NCBI GenBank assembly: GCA_014607495.2
Contig: CP053163.1
Span: forward strand, 7,668,716 to 7,732,715
From: Carposina sasakii
Lineage: Eukaryota > Arthropoda > Insecta > Lepidoptera > Carposinidae
Reading direction: 5' to 3'
Length of the DNA stretch: 64,000 bases
Shown: one piece after another, positions 1 through 11,579 of the stretch
Numbering within the stretch: the first letter of the stretch is position 1
Layout of the letters: every line of letters starts with the position of its first letter
The notes under the pieces: model-generated
The model's database searches: none
What the model was told of the DNA's origin: nothing
What the model saw: only the letters and a program-made list of their open reading frames with translations
Position numbers and translations under genes: made by a program

Positions 1-1956
1 TAATGGTGCATCGAAACAGTAAGTATGACATTAGCACTCTGTGACATCTTATTCCTCTATGGTAAAACCAAAGTAAATTTGTAAGCATATAGAATCAATA
101 CACCAATAACCTACTTTCAGCCAAACACAAATATGTTTCTATTTTCTCCACTCGTTCGTAGCATTGGAAGAGTCAGCACAAGTCATAAATGTGAACCGAT
201 GATACGATTTACCCTCCGTTTGGAACCCCAACCATTTTCCGCATTTTGATTTTCCCTTGATTGGGTTTAAAATGCTCTCCCGCTATTTTGATAAAGCCCA
301 CAACAAAATGCTGGATCTTGAGGATCGACAATGATTAGGAGCGATTAATACTCATATATTTGGATCGAGGGAGTTTTATTACGAATGGTGAAGCTGGATA
401 TAAATGATATGACGCATTTTGTGACTCATCCTGCTGAATAATGAACGAGTTGGGTAGGATTGCGAATTTAATAGCTGCATTTCAATAATTACATTGAAGA
501 TACAAATAGATTCTGTGCTATAGATGTCAATTTAATTTTTTAAATATCAAGCATTATTTGACTACGATTTTACATAAAATTATATCATCGCTGATTGTTT
601 TTTCACCATCAAAAGGAAAAATGTTGGCCAACTTTTCCAATGTAAAGTTATGCTCGGTATTTCTAATCTAAAAAAACAAACTTAATTAATTTAAAAAATA
701 TCCCAGATTCCTTGTTACCACTGCAATGGCAACACTAGATCTCGGGCTTAAGGTTGACATTACCACGGATTTGCGAAAAAATGATACATGTTTTCATTTT
801 CGCACACTGACAGAAAGGGCGTGACGGGAACCTACAAGATCCAATATGACAAATTCGAAAGAACGTGATTGGAATGAGCGTGGAATAAGTCGGCAATTTT
901 AACTTTGCCGACGACAGTGTCACCACTTTCAATGCAGTCTTGGGAAAACACGAGCTTCGCGCTTGAGGCATGTACATAAGTATATTTGTTGGCTGGTACA
1001 GAATTTATTTGTCCCACAATGTGACCGTCACCACCTGAGACGTAACTACAGTTGTACAATTGATGACTTGCAAGAATATGCGAATATTATTTTCATACGA
1101 CCCTTATTTTTCAAGATCGGTGGTGGTATTTGTATAACAACGTCGAGAATCGGATGCAACGTCTGTCACATACTGTCATAAAGGCGTTATTAAAATACCT
1201 AAATACATAGTTGTCAACGTTCACATCATTGCAACTTTGAAATTAAGATTGAGTTTATCTACTTAGTAAACAGTCCCGTCGGCCTAGCGCTAAAGACATC
1301 GCTTTCGGAAAATTATGATATTCGTCGATAGATATACGATTCGTCGGGAAAGGTAGAATACTATGTATATAGTCTTATTTATTTACCTATCGTGCTAAAA
1401 AAATACCCGCGCTTTTAACATTTTACAATTTTACCAACATTATAGTCAAAATTTTTATTCAACAAAATTTAATTTTAACCCGAAGATTTCCACGCCCTAG
1501 CACATCGGTACGTCATTAAGTTGCCCCACACGCTCGCGGTACAATAGTACCGGAATTTCTATACCGAATGGAATTTTTTACGATTTCCCATGAAAGTTCC
1601 GGCTTGCGTGAAATGATTTGCATTTTCTTCATTCGTATCACTGACTGTTCAGATTTTTACGGGTAATTCAGGGATTTTGCCTCTTTTTTGTGAACCTTTG
1701 AAATATTAAGGTTTAGTAATTCTATTATTTTTGAATTATGTTTCTTTGGAGAAAAATATATGACATTCATCGGCTGTGCATGATATTGTACATTGGGTAT
1801 AGATTTTATATTATGAACACTGAGATCAACAGTATAAGTTCAAATTATGTCCTGGTTTTAATGATTAAATCGGCCACATGACGAAATGGCACTGAGAGAA
1901 ATGACTAGGCTTCGAAATTTTACGTGACAATATAAGCAACATATAATTACACTCCT
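1..1956. other. non-coding stretch, no supported gene
   Basis: AT-rich DNA with no recognisable element apart from the weak minus-strand open frame at 832-1059, listed separately. No RNA gene, terminal inverted repeat or convincing splice-bounded exon was seen. Confidence 0.5.
832..1059 (-). pseudogene. possible remnant of a coding sequence, unidentified
   Basis: A 75-codon minus-strand frame begins with ATG and reads through a balanced, non-repetitive amino-acid mix (for example SGGDGHIVGQINSVPANKY and KIADLFHAHSNHVL). After its stop near 832 the same strand continues in another frame with VTPFLSVCENENMYHFFANP, which could be the same reading after a frameshift. Local G+C is higher than in the flanks. 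I do not recognise the family. It may be a decayed retrotransposon or retrocopy, or a chance open frame in AT-rich DNA. No splice sites or poly(A) tail were found. Confidence 0.2.
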
Positions 1957-2110
1957 TCTTTCTCCAGGGCAGGCCCTGTTCCCAATCATTTGGGGTCGGT
2001 GCAATACGTAGGTAGGTAGGTCTTCCTTCATTCATCCCTATTATCCGTCATCTCGTTACTCTCATGTCTACCTCTTCCTCTATAACCATCTTACTTCGGA
2101 CACGGCTTAA
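1957..2110. repeat. interspersed repeat fragment with a GGGGTCGGnGCAATA core
   Basis: The block contains 'CCAATCATTTGGGGTCGG' followed by 'TGCAATACGTAGGTAGG' and a pyrimidine-rich stretch ending near 'CGGACACGGCTTAA'. The GGGGTCGG core also occurs at 22678-22793 and 24351-24487, so it is an interspersed repeat, probably a LINE 3' region of a type common in Lepidoptera. Boundaries are approximate. Confidence 0.5.
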
Positions 2111-2159
2111 CGCAACATATAACTACACGACTTAACACAATTATCTTCATCTTCATTAC

Positions 2160-2350
2160 TAAACAGTTCCACTATCTGTTTTTCGGCGGCTCCATCATCA
2201 GACACTCGTTACCTTTATATTATGTGTAGCTGACCAAAATTCTCTATAAAAATCTAAAAACCGGCTACTCGTACCTATAATATTTGAGGATATCCCTAGA
2301 TTCCTCAGATATTCCATCATCAGATGTTATGTTTTTTTTTTATATGTAGG
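2160..2350. repeat. degenerate LINE 3'-region fragment
   Basis: The stretch 'CCTATAATATTTGAGGATATC' and the following 'CATCATCAGATGTTAT' match, with divergence, 'CCTACAATATTTGAGGATTG' and 'ATTATCAGATCCTGAT' at about 2777-2835. Both are therefore copies of one repeat lying about 500 bp apart in the same orientation. No coding potential is visible. Confidence 0.5.
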
Positions 2351-2383
2351 TGATCAAAACGCTCAGTAAAAGTATAATAAATT

Positions 2384-2648
2384 ATAAATTAAAAAAAACC
2401 CCGACCCAAAAAAAGTACGCAATTATTATGACAAAAGGTTTAAAATGCTAAACCCTATAAAAAGCAAAAAATAACTTTTAACACTACGTAAGCATGGCAG
2501 ACTATCTACTCGGGACTTTGTGCCACCTTTATGTCGGAGGCATAATCGCTAATTTTGAACTGCAAATGGTAATCTTGGACTGCTCTTGACCGTACGTTTG
2601 AAATTTTTTATTAAATTTTGTCATGTCGGGGGACCGCTTTTTATTACC

Positions 2649-2714
<66 letters not shown>

Positions 2715-2985
2715 CACGTCAAACTTATAACACCCCGTCGTTTTTTGCGTCGGGGGTTAAAAACAGACTACATGTGCCTACAATATTTGAGGATTGCCCT
2801 AGATTTCTCCAAGATCCCATTATCAGATCCTGATGTGGTGAATATGGGACCAACCTGGAAGCATACCATGACCAACTATTAAAAAAAATGAAATCGTTTC
2901 ATAAATGACGGAGTCCTGAGATAACACACATAAAAAAAACATACAGACGAATTGATAACCTCTTTTTTTGAAGTCGGTTAAAAAG
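2384..2985 (+). repeat. LINE 3'-UTR-like repeat with internal microsatellite
   Basis: The block ends with 'ACATACAGACGAATTG', then 'AACCTC' and 'TTTTTGAAGTCGGTTAAAAA'. The same ending occurs at 38560-38642 and is a frequent lepidopteran repeat terminus (recall). An inverted related segment ('AAAAACCCCGACCC') at its left edge faces 'GCGTCGGGGGTTAAAAA' at about 2745, which suggests two copies in opposite orientation. The CA/GA microsatellite at 2651-2714 sits inside. Confidence 0.55.
2651..2714. repeat. compound microsatellite (CA)19(GA)13
   Basis: An uninterrupted CA run (2651-2688) passes directly into an uninterrupted GA run (2689-2714). Both runs are perfect, which implies high mutability. 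The open frames reading HTHTHT/RERERE across it are artefacts of the repeat. Confidence 0.97.
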
Positions 2986-4197
2986 AAGTATAAAGCCAAA
3001 CGTTTAGATCACCCTATTTACCAGCTATAAGGTAAACAAATCTCTATTTGTTAACACCGCAATAACAGTATCCGAAAAGTTCCGTATAAAATAAATATTT
3101 GTTACGCTTCGAACCGAAAAACCAATCGATCGAACACTAAAAGGACTACTGCGATCGCCGCGGGGTGTATTCTCGAAGCCTATGCCTTGGACTTACAAAC
3201 CTGTGTATTTGAAATCACGTAAGTATATATGAAAACTGACGCTGATATTTCCATACTTTGTTCTTTGTATGTACAGTTGTACTTTAATCAAAGATTGGTT
3301 TTTATTAATTGAAGGGGTTTCGAGCGATTGGTGATTTGGGTATATATTTATTAAATAGCATGTGTTGCAGGCTTGTAAGTGCTTTAAGTTAAGACGTACA
3401 AACCTGCGTAGTATGCCAACCAAATATGCACGTAAACCCACAAAAAAGTGTCTGACAATTAGGCACATTATGAATCTGTTTTAGCTTTTGCTTATAGTTC
3501 TTTATCGTTCAAGTTAATCTAGCCAAATTAAAGTTACAATAAATACGCGTCAGCTTCTCATCACGGTGTCGATAAGTCCAAAGCCAATGTATTCTGAGTG
3601 AAAGATTTAGAGGCAATAACGTGCGATGTTAACTCGAAGCAATTCGATCTCATTGTTGCGAGATCGGATTAGTCTCGCACGAACCAAGATTGGTTGGGAC
3701 CTGGTCTCGTATTGTTACTATCAGTATAGGGAATTCTCACTAAAACACTCGAAGAGCTATCAGCATCGGGCTAAATAAAGTCAGCCGAGAGAGCTTGGTC
3801 GAGTTATAAAACATTATATCTCGAACGAATCGACAGAGGTTCGTCAGCGAAAGTCGTAATGTTTAGACTAATAGGAAGCTTTCATTTTCGCGGGTTCGTG
3901 AAATTACATGATAATGTCTAATTGTTATTGGTGGGGAGTGTATTGCCAGTACTGTTAAAGTCGTGGTTATGATGAATCATTGTACTCATTCTACAGACTC
4001 TAAGACTCATCTCATGAAGAATTATCTATTCTAAGTATCCTAATCTGAAAGCTTCCTAGTGTCGCCCGAACCAAGATTAGTTGGCACGAGGTCTGATCTA
4101 TTGTGTACTGTATAGACGAATGACTCCATTGATTGATTAATTAACTATAGTAAGGTGGAAGATTTAATTAAAAGTTATCAGACGATACACATAAAAG
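2986..4197. other. non-coding stretch with a short dispersed repeat
   Basis: No gene was seen. A motif of about 40 bp occurs twice in direct orientation: 3674-3714 ('CGCACGAACCAAGATTGGTT', then 'GGACCTGGTCTCGTATTG') and 4063-4103 ('CGCCCGAACCAAGATTAGTT', then 'GGCACGAGGTCTGATCTATTG'). This looks like a small local duplication or two copies of an unknown repeat. Confidence 0.5.
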
Positions 4198-4400
4198 CAG
4201 CCTATATTGTAGTCCACTGTTGGATATAGGCCTCCCCCAGGGCACACTATAAGGCTACTGCCATAAGGGGGTTTTTGCCTGTAGTCACCACGCTGGGCAG
4301 GCGGGTTGGTGTCTGCAGTGTGATTTTCAGACTAAGTTGTCAAAACGGCAGGCGTTACTGCCCACCTGCCGGAAACATTTCATCGCCTCTTAAGATACCC
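4198..4400 (-). repeat. RTE-type LINE, 3' end
   Basis: On the minus strand the block reads GGGGGAGGCCTATATCCAAC then AGTGGAC, the degenerate form of the EAYVQQWT C-terminal codons typical of lepidopteran RTE LINEs, then TAGGCTG near the 3' terminus. Upstream (minus strand) lies a UTR-like segment that includes 'AAAACCCCCTTATGG', shared with the copy at 19606-19706. The element is 5'-truncated, has no intact ORF, and its boundaries are approximate. Confidence 0.7.
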
Positions 4401-4600
4401 AGAGGTACGTGGTATGATAGACAGACATGATGTCGAACGATATCATGAAATAGATTATGTTATTTGTAATGTTAATGTTGTTTAGGGATGGCTCTATCAA
4501 ACCTATGTGACAGACAAAAAAATTTTATATGGCTAGGTGGTTAGAGCTGGTTCCTCATTAGGAGTGTGGATGTCTGTTTGTGATTGTGATCAGAGTCAGA

Positions 4601-4651
4601 ATCATCATCATTTCAGCTATTTAGTTTTCTGCTGAACATAGGCCTCCCCCA
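4601..4651 (-). repeat. RTE-type LINE, short 3' end
   Basis: Minus-strand GGGGGAGGCCTATGTTCAGC followed by a diverged stretch and a GATGATGAT tail. Only about 50 bp of the LINE remains, a severely 5'-truncated insertion. Confidence 0.65.
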
Positions 4652-4655
4652 AAAA

Positions 4656-5935
4656 CTTAAAACTAAAACAAATAACTTCAAAGTATGTGTGGCTACAAAT
4701 AAATACATTACACTTAATAATGAAACGTATAATCTTCAACAGTATCATAACTAAATAGGCTGAACTGAGACGCAATACGTTTCAAGTAATTTGACTGAAA
4801 CTCTTCGCAGAACCGCGAACCGTGTTACCGCAAAAGGAAGCTACTGCGCTTCTATCAACGTAACATAGGGATCGAAATAGTAATAAAACATGCCATTTAT
4901 ATCCAGATATTACTTGTATACACCGTTTTTCAGCATTAGAAATTATGTGAAGAAAGAAGCAGTGGTAGTCAACATTCATCCATTGCGACTTTTCTTACTA
5001 TAATTAGAGTGCTAATTTAGTGCACAAACCTAGGAACAAATAAAATAATGACATGTAAAATAAACATAATAAGAAAGTATATAAGAAATACGCTTATTAT
5101 ACTGTTATGTGAAAAAGATTCTTGGGTGAATGTTGCATTAGATTTTTGCATACAGTTCTACATTGAGTGTTTTCTCAAGTTGAATTCACTAGCCAATGTG
5201 ATATGGCACGTTTCTTTGTTCTTTTCTACTTTGAAGTGAATCATAATGACTTTGTTAATTAAAGGGGCGTATAATGAGGCTTCGTTCAGTTTTCTGTATT
5301 TGTAAAATGTTTGTAAAATTAACAGTCTACCATAAAACTTTACCACGTTGGACCTAATAGGATACCTGGCAAATGTGGGTGTGTGATTTGCACCTTGATA
5401 TAACCTATAGGTTTATAAGTAGGTGTGAAAGCTACATAACTGCCCAGTTTTATGACAATCGGATTAGTAGATTTTTGTATGAAAGAGTAATTTTAACATC
5501 CCGTGATATAAATAAATTGTTATAACTTTCATGCTTATAATACTAGTATTAGTAAAATGCTAGTATGAAAACCCCAAGTAAGCCTCTTTTTCAAGTATTT
5601 CATAAGATTTAACTATATTTTCCTTTTCCATTATTAACAGCGGACGCAGAGATTGCGCGATAAAATTTAAATAAACCTCGCTTTCTTGGACTCTAAGGCC
5701 TTTTGTGTGTTTGTGTTTTGAAGACCTCCAAGTGCTTTAAAAATCTCATTGTTTTTCATATTGCTTAGGTTGTGGGTAATACCTATACATAGTACATACG
5801 AGTAGCTGTATGTAATCCGAATTGTTAGCCGCTGGTAGAGCCTTCTTATTGATATTATTGAAGAATAGTTGTTGCCTAATTTCTAAATTATTAAACTGGT
5901 GACTAGTGCAAAATAACCTCTTTTATATAGATATA
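4656..5935. other. non-coding stretch, nothing recognised
   Basis: AT-rich sequence with only short, unremarkable open frames on both strands. No repeat that I can match elsewhere in the window and no RNA gene. Confidence 0.5.
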
Positions 5936-6088
5936 GAAAAAAAACTCGACTGCGAATCATTTTGACCTAGTGTCACTCTTACGATGTCGAATCTCACGAT
6001 ACCTCTGCGATATGCCGTTTAAGCTGTAACTGAAACGCGCTAAAGATAAATACACTATACGAACTTACATGCGCAGTCGGGTAAAAAT
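5936..6088. mobile_element. short non-autonomous element with CCCGACTGCG inverted ends
   Basis: The left end reads AAAAAACTCGACTGCG (about 5939-5954) and the right end GCGCAGTCGGGTAAAAAT (6072-6089), so the termini are inverted copies of TTTTTACCCGACTGCGC. The interior ('GTGTCACTCTTACGATGTCG', 'ACGATACCTCTG') is homologous to 12930-13150, which carries the same right end. Related ends also appear at about 27296 and 27857. The class is not clear; MITE-like is an inference. Confidence 0.5.
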
Positions 6089-8984
6089 ATATTGTCAGAA
6101 TCTTTGTCAAACATTAAAAATCTAGAAAATTTAATATTAAATCTTATTAAAATTACTCTGGCATAGTCACATGTGTAATGTTAAAATGAATTTATTCACA
6201 CAAAAGGAGCTGTGAATAGGACATGAATTTAGGATGAGTTGGAACGTACCCTTCATACATAAGCATGGAAAAGATATTATCATTCCTCTGTTATTCACTC
6301 ATTTTATTTTAGGTCTGCATTCACGAATGATTCAGACGTTCGTGAATAAATTTCTCACAATGACAAAAATACTCTAAACTGAAAAAAGTATTAAAATTGT
6401 CTGTTACGCTGTGAGAACATTAAAAATCTATAGGTACTCATCGCAATTGGGCACGGGGGCCTAGATTAAGTTACATCTTTCCTTTCCTATGGAATCGATA
6501 GAAGTTCATCCTCATTCCATTTCCACTTATTATATTATATTGGAAAGTATAAATATGCAGACCTGAAGTGGTAAATATGCCTATAGTTACAATAGTTACA
6601 AAAAATATTGACTATAGTTACAAAAAAAAAATTTTTCCCACTTGACCGCAGAGGTTATATAAAAAGTATTTTCTTAAACCCCAGCAAAGCTTTTCAATAG
6701 CGTCTCCCGAGCCCCAATCTATTGCCAAAAAGGCTGCGATACTAAAGTCATTTGGTCATTCTTTCCTTAAGACGCGCTGAGAGGGTGAAAACGAAATTAA
6801 ATTCTGAATGAAAGGACGATCTTCGTGAGAGATAATAGGGAGCTCTTATGAATTATGCCCCCCTTGAACACTTTTGAGGAACCCTGAACAATAGTGTAAT
6901 AGTCCAATTAAGTGTTTGTATGAGTTAAGATGCGCTGGGTGATGTCTGAATTCTGAGCGTAAACAAAGGATCAAGAAATGGGACGTTGGAATTTGAGCTT
7001 AGAATCTTGTAGAATATGTAGTTTAATATTTATGTGTTGTTTTTGAATAGGTAGTGTGTACGCATTTGACACCGGTGGTGGATGAAAGAGTTTTGAATTG
7101 TAGGTAGGTATAACTACCGACGAGATGAATGAAGACATTGATGAGAATGCGTTCGAGGTGAAAGACGTATGTTTGGGAGGTATTAATAAATGAAGATCTA
7201 TAGTCTCTGCTCTGCCTATTCTAGGGGGACATATTATAGGTGACATATCTATAATGTTTATACTTATATTGGGATCTGGATTAAGTTTTAAGATTTTGAT
7301 ATAAAAAAATCTTTGAGAATCCAAATAGTTTGTTACCTGTTATATAATGCCTTATGTACAAATTGTTTTAGAATAAATGGAAAATGTTTCAAATTTAGAT
7401 GAATAAAACATATTTGCACTAAAAGTTAAAGTTCAAAACTGATGGTAAACGCGCTAACCTAACCTTATCATTGCGTAAACGAAACGAACGACTCATTAAT
7501 AAACCCTCTTATGATATGCAGATTCATGCATATCCCACTATTCCCTGTAATAACATCGTTTAGTCGTCCATATTCATTGTCTGGTACTGAGTTAGCATCG
7601 TAAATTCGGTATCGGCTGTTGCGGACGCCTCCCTCTTTAGTCTATGGGTCATAATTTTCGATTTTATGCTCAATTTAACAAGCAGCACCTCTTAGCGCTA
7701 GCTGGAGGCTGCAGGGATTAATAGCTTTGGATCTAAAAACTGAAGTAGAGATCTTCAGAGTCGAGTGGAGTTTTATTTTGTACTACTTTTTGGCAGGTAG
7801 TGATTATAAAATTGTATAATGCTACTGAAACATAGAATCAAGCTTCATTGTCATATTTTTTTAGTAAACCTGTTAGTAAAAGAGCTTTTATTCAACAAAC
7901 ATTCTATACCGCTAACCACGACGAGTAATTTTTTTGTAAAAACATACCTAATATTTACGGTATAAAAATTGCTTTGAGGTTTATTTCGAAAAATAAAACT
8001 ACGTGTTCATTGCTGATTGAAATAGCTTGAAACTAGTACGGGGCAACATACGTTGATACGATTACGCACTGTTTCTATAAAGCACTTTGCCTAATGAGAT
8101 CTGAGTCCCTAAGAGCTTACGGTAGTTTCCAGTCAAGTACAAAGTCCCTGTTTATTTGCCTTGATTAATACGAGTAGACGCAGGCAGAACAATTTGAGAA
8201 GAACAATTGTAATATGAAAATTAAAACAATGAGCACAGATTCCAATATAAAGCTACGAAATATGAAATACATTGTCTCATACTAAAATAAAATTTATTTT
8301 AACTTCATGAGGTTGTGAACACTACCCTGGTATTAGTTTACAATACCCTGATAGTTTTAAGAGTTATTTTACCTATACACTGTTGCCTGGAGACTTCGTC
8401 TGCGTAGACTACATAATGTCGCCTATGTGCTTTTCCGTACACTCGTATGTATGCATAATTTCAACTATGTATACGAACTTACTTTAGCATTTATAATATA
8501 ATAATTAATAATTTTATAATATTACCTAGTTTGGACTCAACTACAAGAAAACACGTATTTTTAGTCACAGTCAAGTTATTCAAACGTAAACTAAACTTTT
8601 TTCTGTTATCTTCTCCGCTCACATCTTCAATGGATCATGGGTTTATAAATGGTTGATCTTCAAAATATTACTACGTTAGTTCTATGTCAGACCTTTTTTA
8701 ATTTAATCTAAGTAAATGTTCGATGAAATAGCAGTTTGTGAAGGACTCGGAAAGAGTTTTAAGAACTTGTGATTTATGGGTTTACTCGTATTTTTCAACG
8801 ATCCATCAAATAAAAATTTTAAGTAATGGCTCTACTCTGAAAGTTTAAGGACAATTTATGCTTGTAATGGGTAAAGCCTCGATTTCAGCAGTGATAAACT
8901 GGTTTATCGTCATCGTCGTCAGCGTCCATATGTTACTCTGCACACTGAAGTATGAAACATTAAATTGAAGCATTTATTAGGATT
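6089..8984. other. non-coding stretch, nothing recognised
   Basis: Nearly 3 kb without a recognisable element. A 117-codon minus-strand open frame at 6971-7324 shows no domain, signal peptide or splice context. Such lengths are expected by chance at this scale. Confidence 0.5.
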
Positions 8985-9192
8985 GATTTTTCGACTTTCG
9001 CAAGGGAATCAAAACCTACAGGGTACTTCCCGTGGACTCAGAATCTTGAAATTTGGTACGAAGCAATGTCATATAGCACAGATAAAGTAAAAATTGCGGA
9101 AGCCGTAAATTTTTAGTTACATCATATAATAAAACAGGTTTGTACGGAACCCTCGGTGCGCGAGTCCGACTCGCACTTGTCCGGTTTTTTTA
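8985..9192 (+). repeat. interspersed repeat ending in GCGCGAGTCCGACTCGCACTT
   Basis: The segment runs from 'GGGAATCAAAACCTACAGGG' through 'GAAATTTGGTACGAAGCAAT' to 'TACGGAACCCTCGGTGCGCG' and a T-run. I recall this 3' segment as common in lepidopteran genomes. It contains the dyad CGAGTCCGACTCG. There is no coding potential; LINE or non-autonomous element cannot be decided here. Confidence 0.6.
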
Positions 9193-9285
9193 ACTCTTAA
9201 TTTAAAATTTTGTATAAAAACAATTGAAGATTAAATCTGAAATAGCCCAAAAATCTTTCGAGATTGGCTATTGAAATTGTCTATT
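9193..9285 (+). repeat. partial copy of the 'GCCAATTTCTATAC' repeat family
   Basis: The stretch 'AAAATTTTGTATAAAAACAA', then 'TTGAAGATTAAATCTGAAATAG', matches the reverse complement of 33527-33655 and the plus strand of 28555-28690. It directly abuts the preceding repeat. Confidence 0.5.
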
Positions 9286-11532
9286 AATCTAGATTGTTGA
9301 AGAAGACAACACCAAACAAAACTCTATCTGACCATTGCATATTGTAATGGAGTTAATTTAGCACTAAAACTTTCCTATTTTCTACTTCTCAAAGCTGCAT
9401 TCATTGCCGGATATAAAATTAGGTAATGCTTTTTCGTTTTCACGAATTTGGATTTATTAACTTGGACTGCGATGAAAAGTTAAATCTAAAGATTAAATAA
9501 AACGGAAGCTACTCGTTTAGAATTCACAATGTTGAGATCGTTTCCTTCAGTTTCGTTTACAATATTTTTAAGTTTGGAAATACCACTGGGTCTAATTCAA
9601 AATATTATTTCATACTTTTGCAATAATGTACTTACAAGTAAGTAGCATTTTTGTAAAAGTTTATTTTGCTAATTTAGATTATTTGATGTTTACTTAAATA
9701 TTAAATTAAATCTATATATACTATGTTTTTGGATGCAATATGAATAAACATAAGTGGAAACTAAACCATTACCAATTAATTATAAAGATCACAGTTTCTA
9801 ACGTATACAAATAACATTATTTCCCGATGCGTTTCTTACCAGGCCATAAATCTAGATAATATGCTAATTTTATTTCATTAAGGCAGTGGGGCTAAGGGAT
9901 ATTGCCGGTTTGAATTACTGCGGGCCCACCGTCGGATTAGCTAATAGCTGTTTATCTTACGGGACCCTAAAGATGTTCGATTTATTAATTTTAATGTTTT
10001 ATGGTGATCTCCTGGTAGCCTGGCACTTAGTTTATGTACTTGTAGCTTTGCGGGTAAAATATTTGCATTTGTAGGTAGCCAAATAAGGAATATTGTAAGT
10101 ATTTGGTTTTTAGCACTACCTAATAGAGTGGAGTAAACTTAGGTACCATTATTTTTACAGAATTATATTTTCATAAACCATCACCACGTGGTCCCCTCCG
10201 CAGACCCTAGAATGTAACGATTCATAATTGCGATTGGAGATATACCAACTTATTAACGAAAAAGGTGCATTCAAAATATTTCATTCTGTCTATTACACAA
10301 CTAAAACAACAATCTTTTCTGAATCCAGAAGTTGTCAATGACAGGCTCAATAGTTAACGCTAAAAAACTAAATAAAAATGCCGAAACATGTCCAATACGT
10401 GATGAATAAATCAAAGTGTCGTTCAGGCGGACATGCTATTTTGCGGCTTCCCCTTTATCTACTGTAATACTCGTACGTCGATTACTGAATTACAATTTTT
10501 ATTGGAAAATTCCATTTTATCTTTAGCCGGCTGTCTGAGTAATCGCGTTGCTTCTTACCTATTTATTATCATTTTATGAGCGGGATTTACCATCAGTTTC
10601 GTTGAAGAAAAAGTAAGTATTTCCACGCAAGCAAATGTTTAATTGTTTAATGATCATTATACAGGGTGTGGGGGACAGCCAGGCAAATACTGAAATGCTG
10701 AACAAGTACCATTCTGTTGAGTTATACGACAGCGTTACAACTCGCAGGAAATGTATTTTTGATTTGAATATCAGTAATCTTTGCTCATCGCGCCAATTGC
10801 ATCGGGCGATCATGAGCCTAATTAAATGGGCTTATTGGTTATTGTGTGACACATTGCTGTTTTTTGGATCACTTGTGACTCTCCACTAGGGTTGATCAGG
10901 TTTTTTTTTTTACATTTTTGAGGGCACTTTTTTTTTGAAAATCATCTTTTTATTAAAATTTTATTTTTAATTAAACGAAGTGATTGCCTAATTAAACGAA
11001 CTTAACTATATTTCCCTGAAAAAAAAAACGGAAAATTGTGGAATTTTCCTGCGAAATTTTTCTGTGTTTTCCACCTCAGAATCATGGTCTGAAGTCATAG
11101 TATCAATATTTGCCTTGCTGTCACAAACACTCTGTATAGTTAAAAATAGTTGTAAAGATAGGACTGTTAAAAGTCGACCACTATACCTATAGAATAAGAT
11201 GAAGTATATAAATTTCTACCCTTCCTGTACTTGTAAATAAATACTTTTTACAGAAAATCGGAAAGTCCGGATGTTGCGCCGGATCGGACCGGACACGGCC
11301 GTCAAGCTTTATCGGTGACCGAGCCGGGTTGTGTACGGTGTTCATTTAATAAACCTATAACATGGCCCTAAAAATTGTGCTTAGGTATATTTTTAAGCCA
11401 ACTACAGTAATTAATAATGAATAACAAAAGATAATGATTTTTATTCCATACACATGGACTAATGTATAGTAATTTTCTATTGTTGTAAAAAGAATATATT
11501 ATAGTGGTAAGATTATTCCAAAATAAAAAAAA
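9286..11532. other. non-coding stretch with a GC-rich island
   Basis: No gene was recognised. 'TATACAGGGTGTGGGGGACA' at about 10660 resembles the left end of TA-flanked MITEs elsewhere in the window, but no matching right end was found. A GC-rich island of about 80 bp (11262-11340, 'GTTGCGCCGGATCGGACCGG') stands out against the AT-rich flanks and could not be assigned. Confidence 0.45.
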
Positions 11533-11579
11533 TATCTCTTTTATCGAAATCGAATGTGTAGATTTCGATAAAGGAGATA
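11533..11579. repeat. 47-nt hairpin, 19-bp arms
   Basis: The left arm TATCTCTTTTATCGAAATC (11533-11551) pairs with GATTTCGATAAAGGAGATA (11561-11579), with one G-T wobble and a 9-nt loop. No poly(A) or TA-flanked ends mark it as a known element. It may be an isolated foldback or a chance inverted duplication. Confidence 0.7.

Noticed and set aside
2529..2882. Open frames reading HTHTHT/RERERE or SLSLSL/VCVCVC
   Set aside because: They are translations of the perfect CA/GA microsatellite, not genes.
6971..7324. 117-codon minus-strand open frame
   Set aside because: No domain, no splice or transcription context. Frames of this length are expected by chance in 64 kb at six frames.
10660..10700. 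Another CAGGGTG-ended MITE
   Set aside because: The start CAGGGTGTGGGGG resembles the family end, but no inverted partner or TA-flanked right end was found within a plausible distance.
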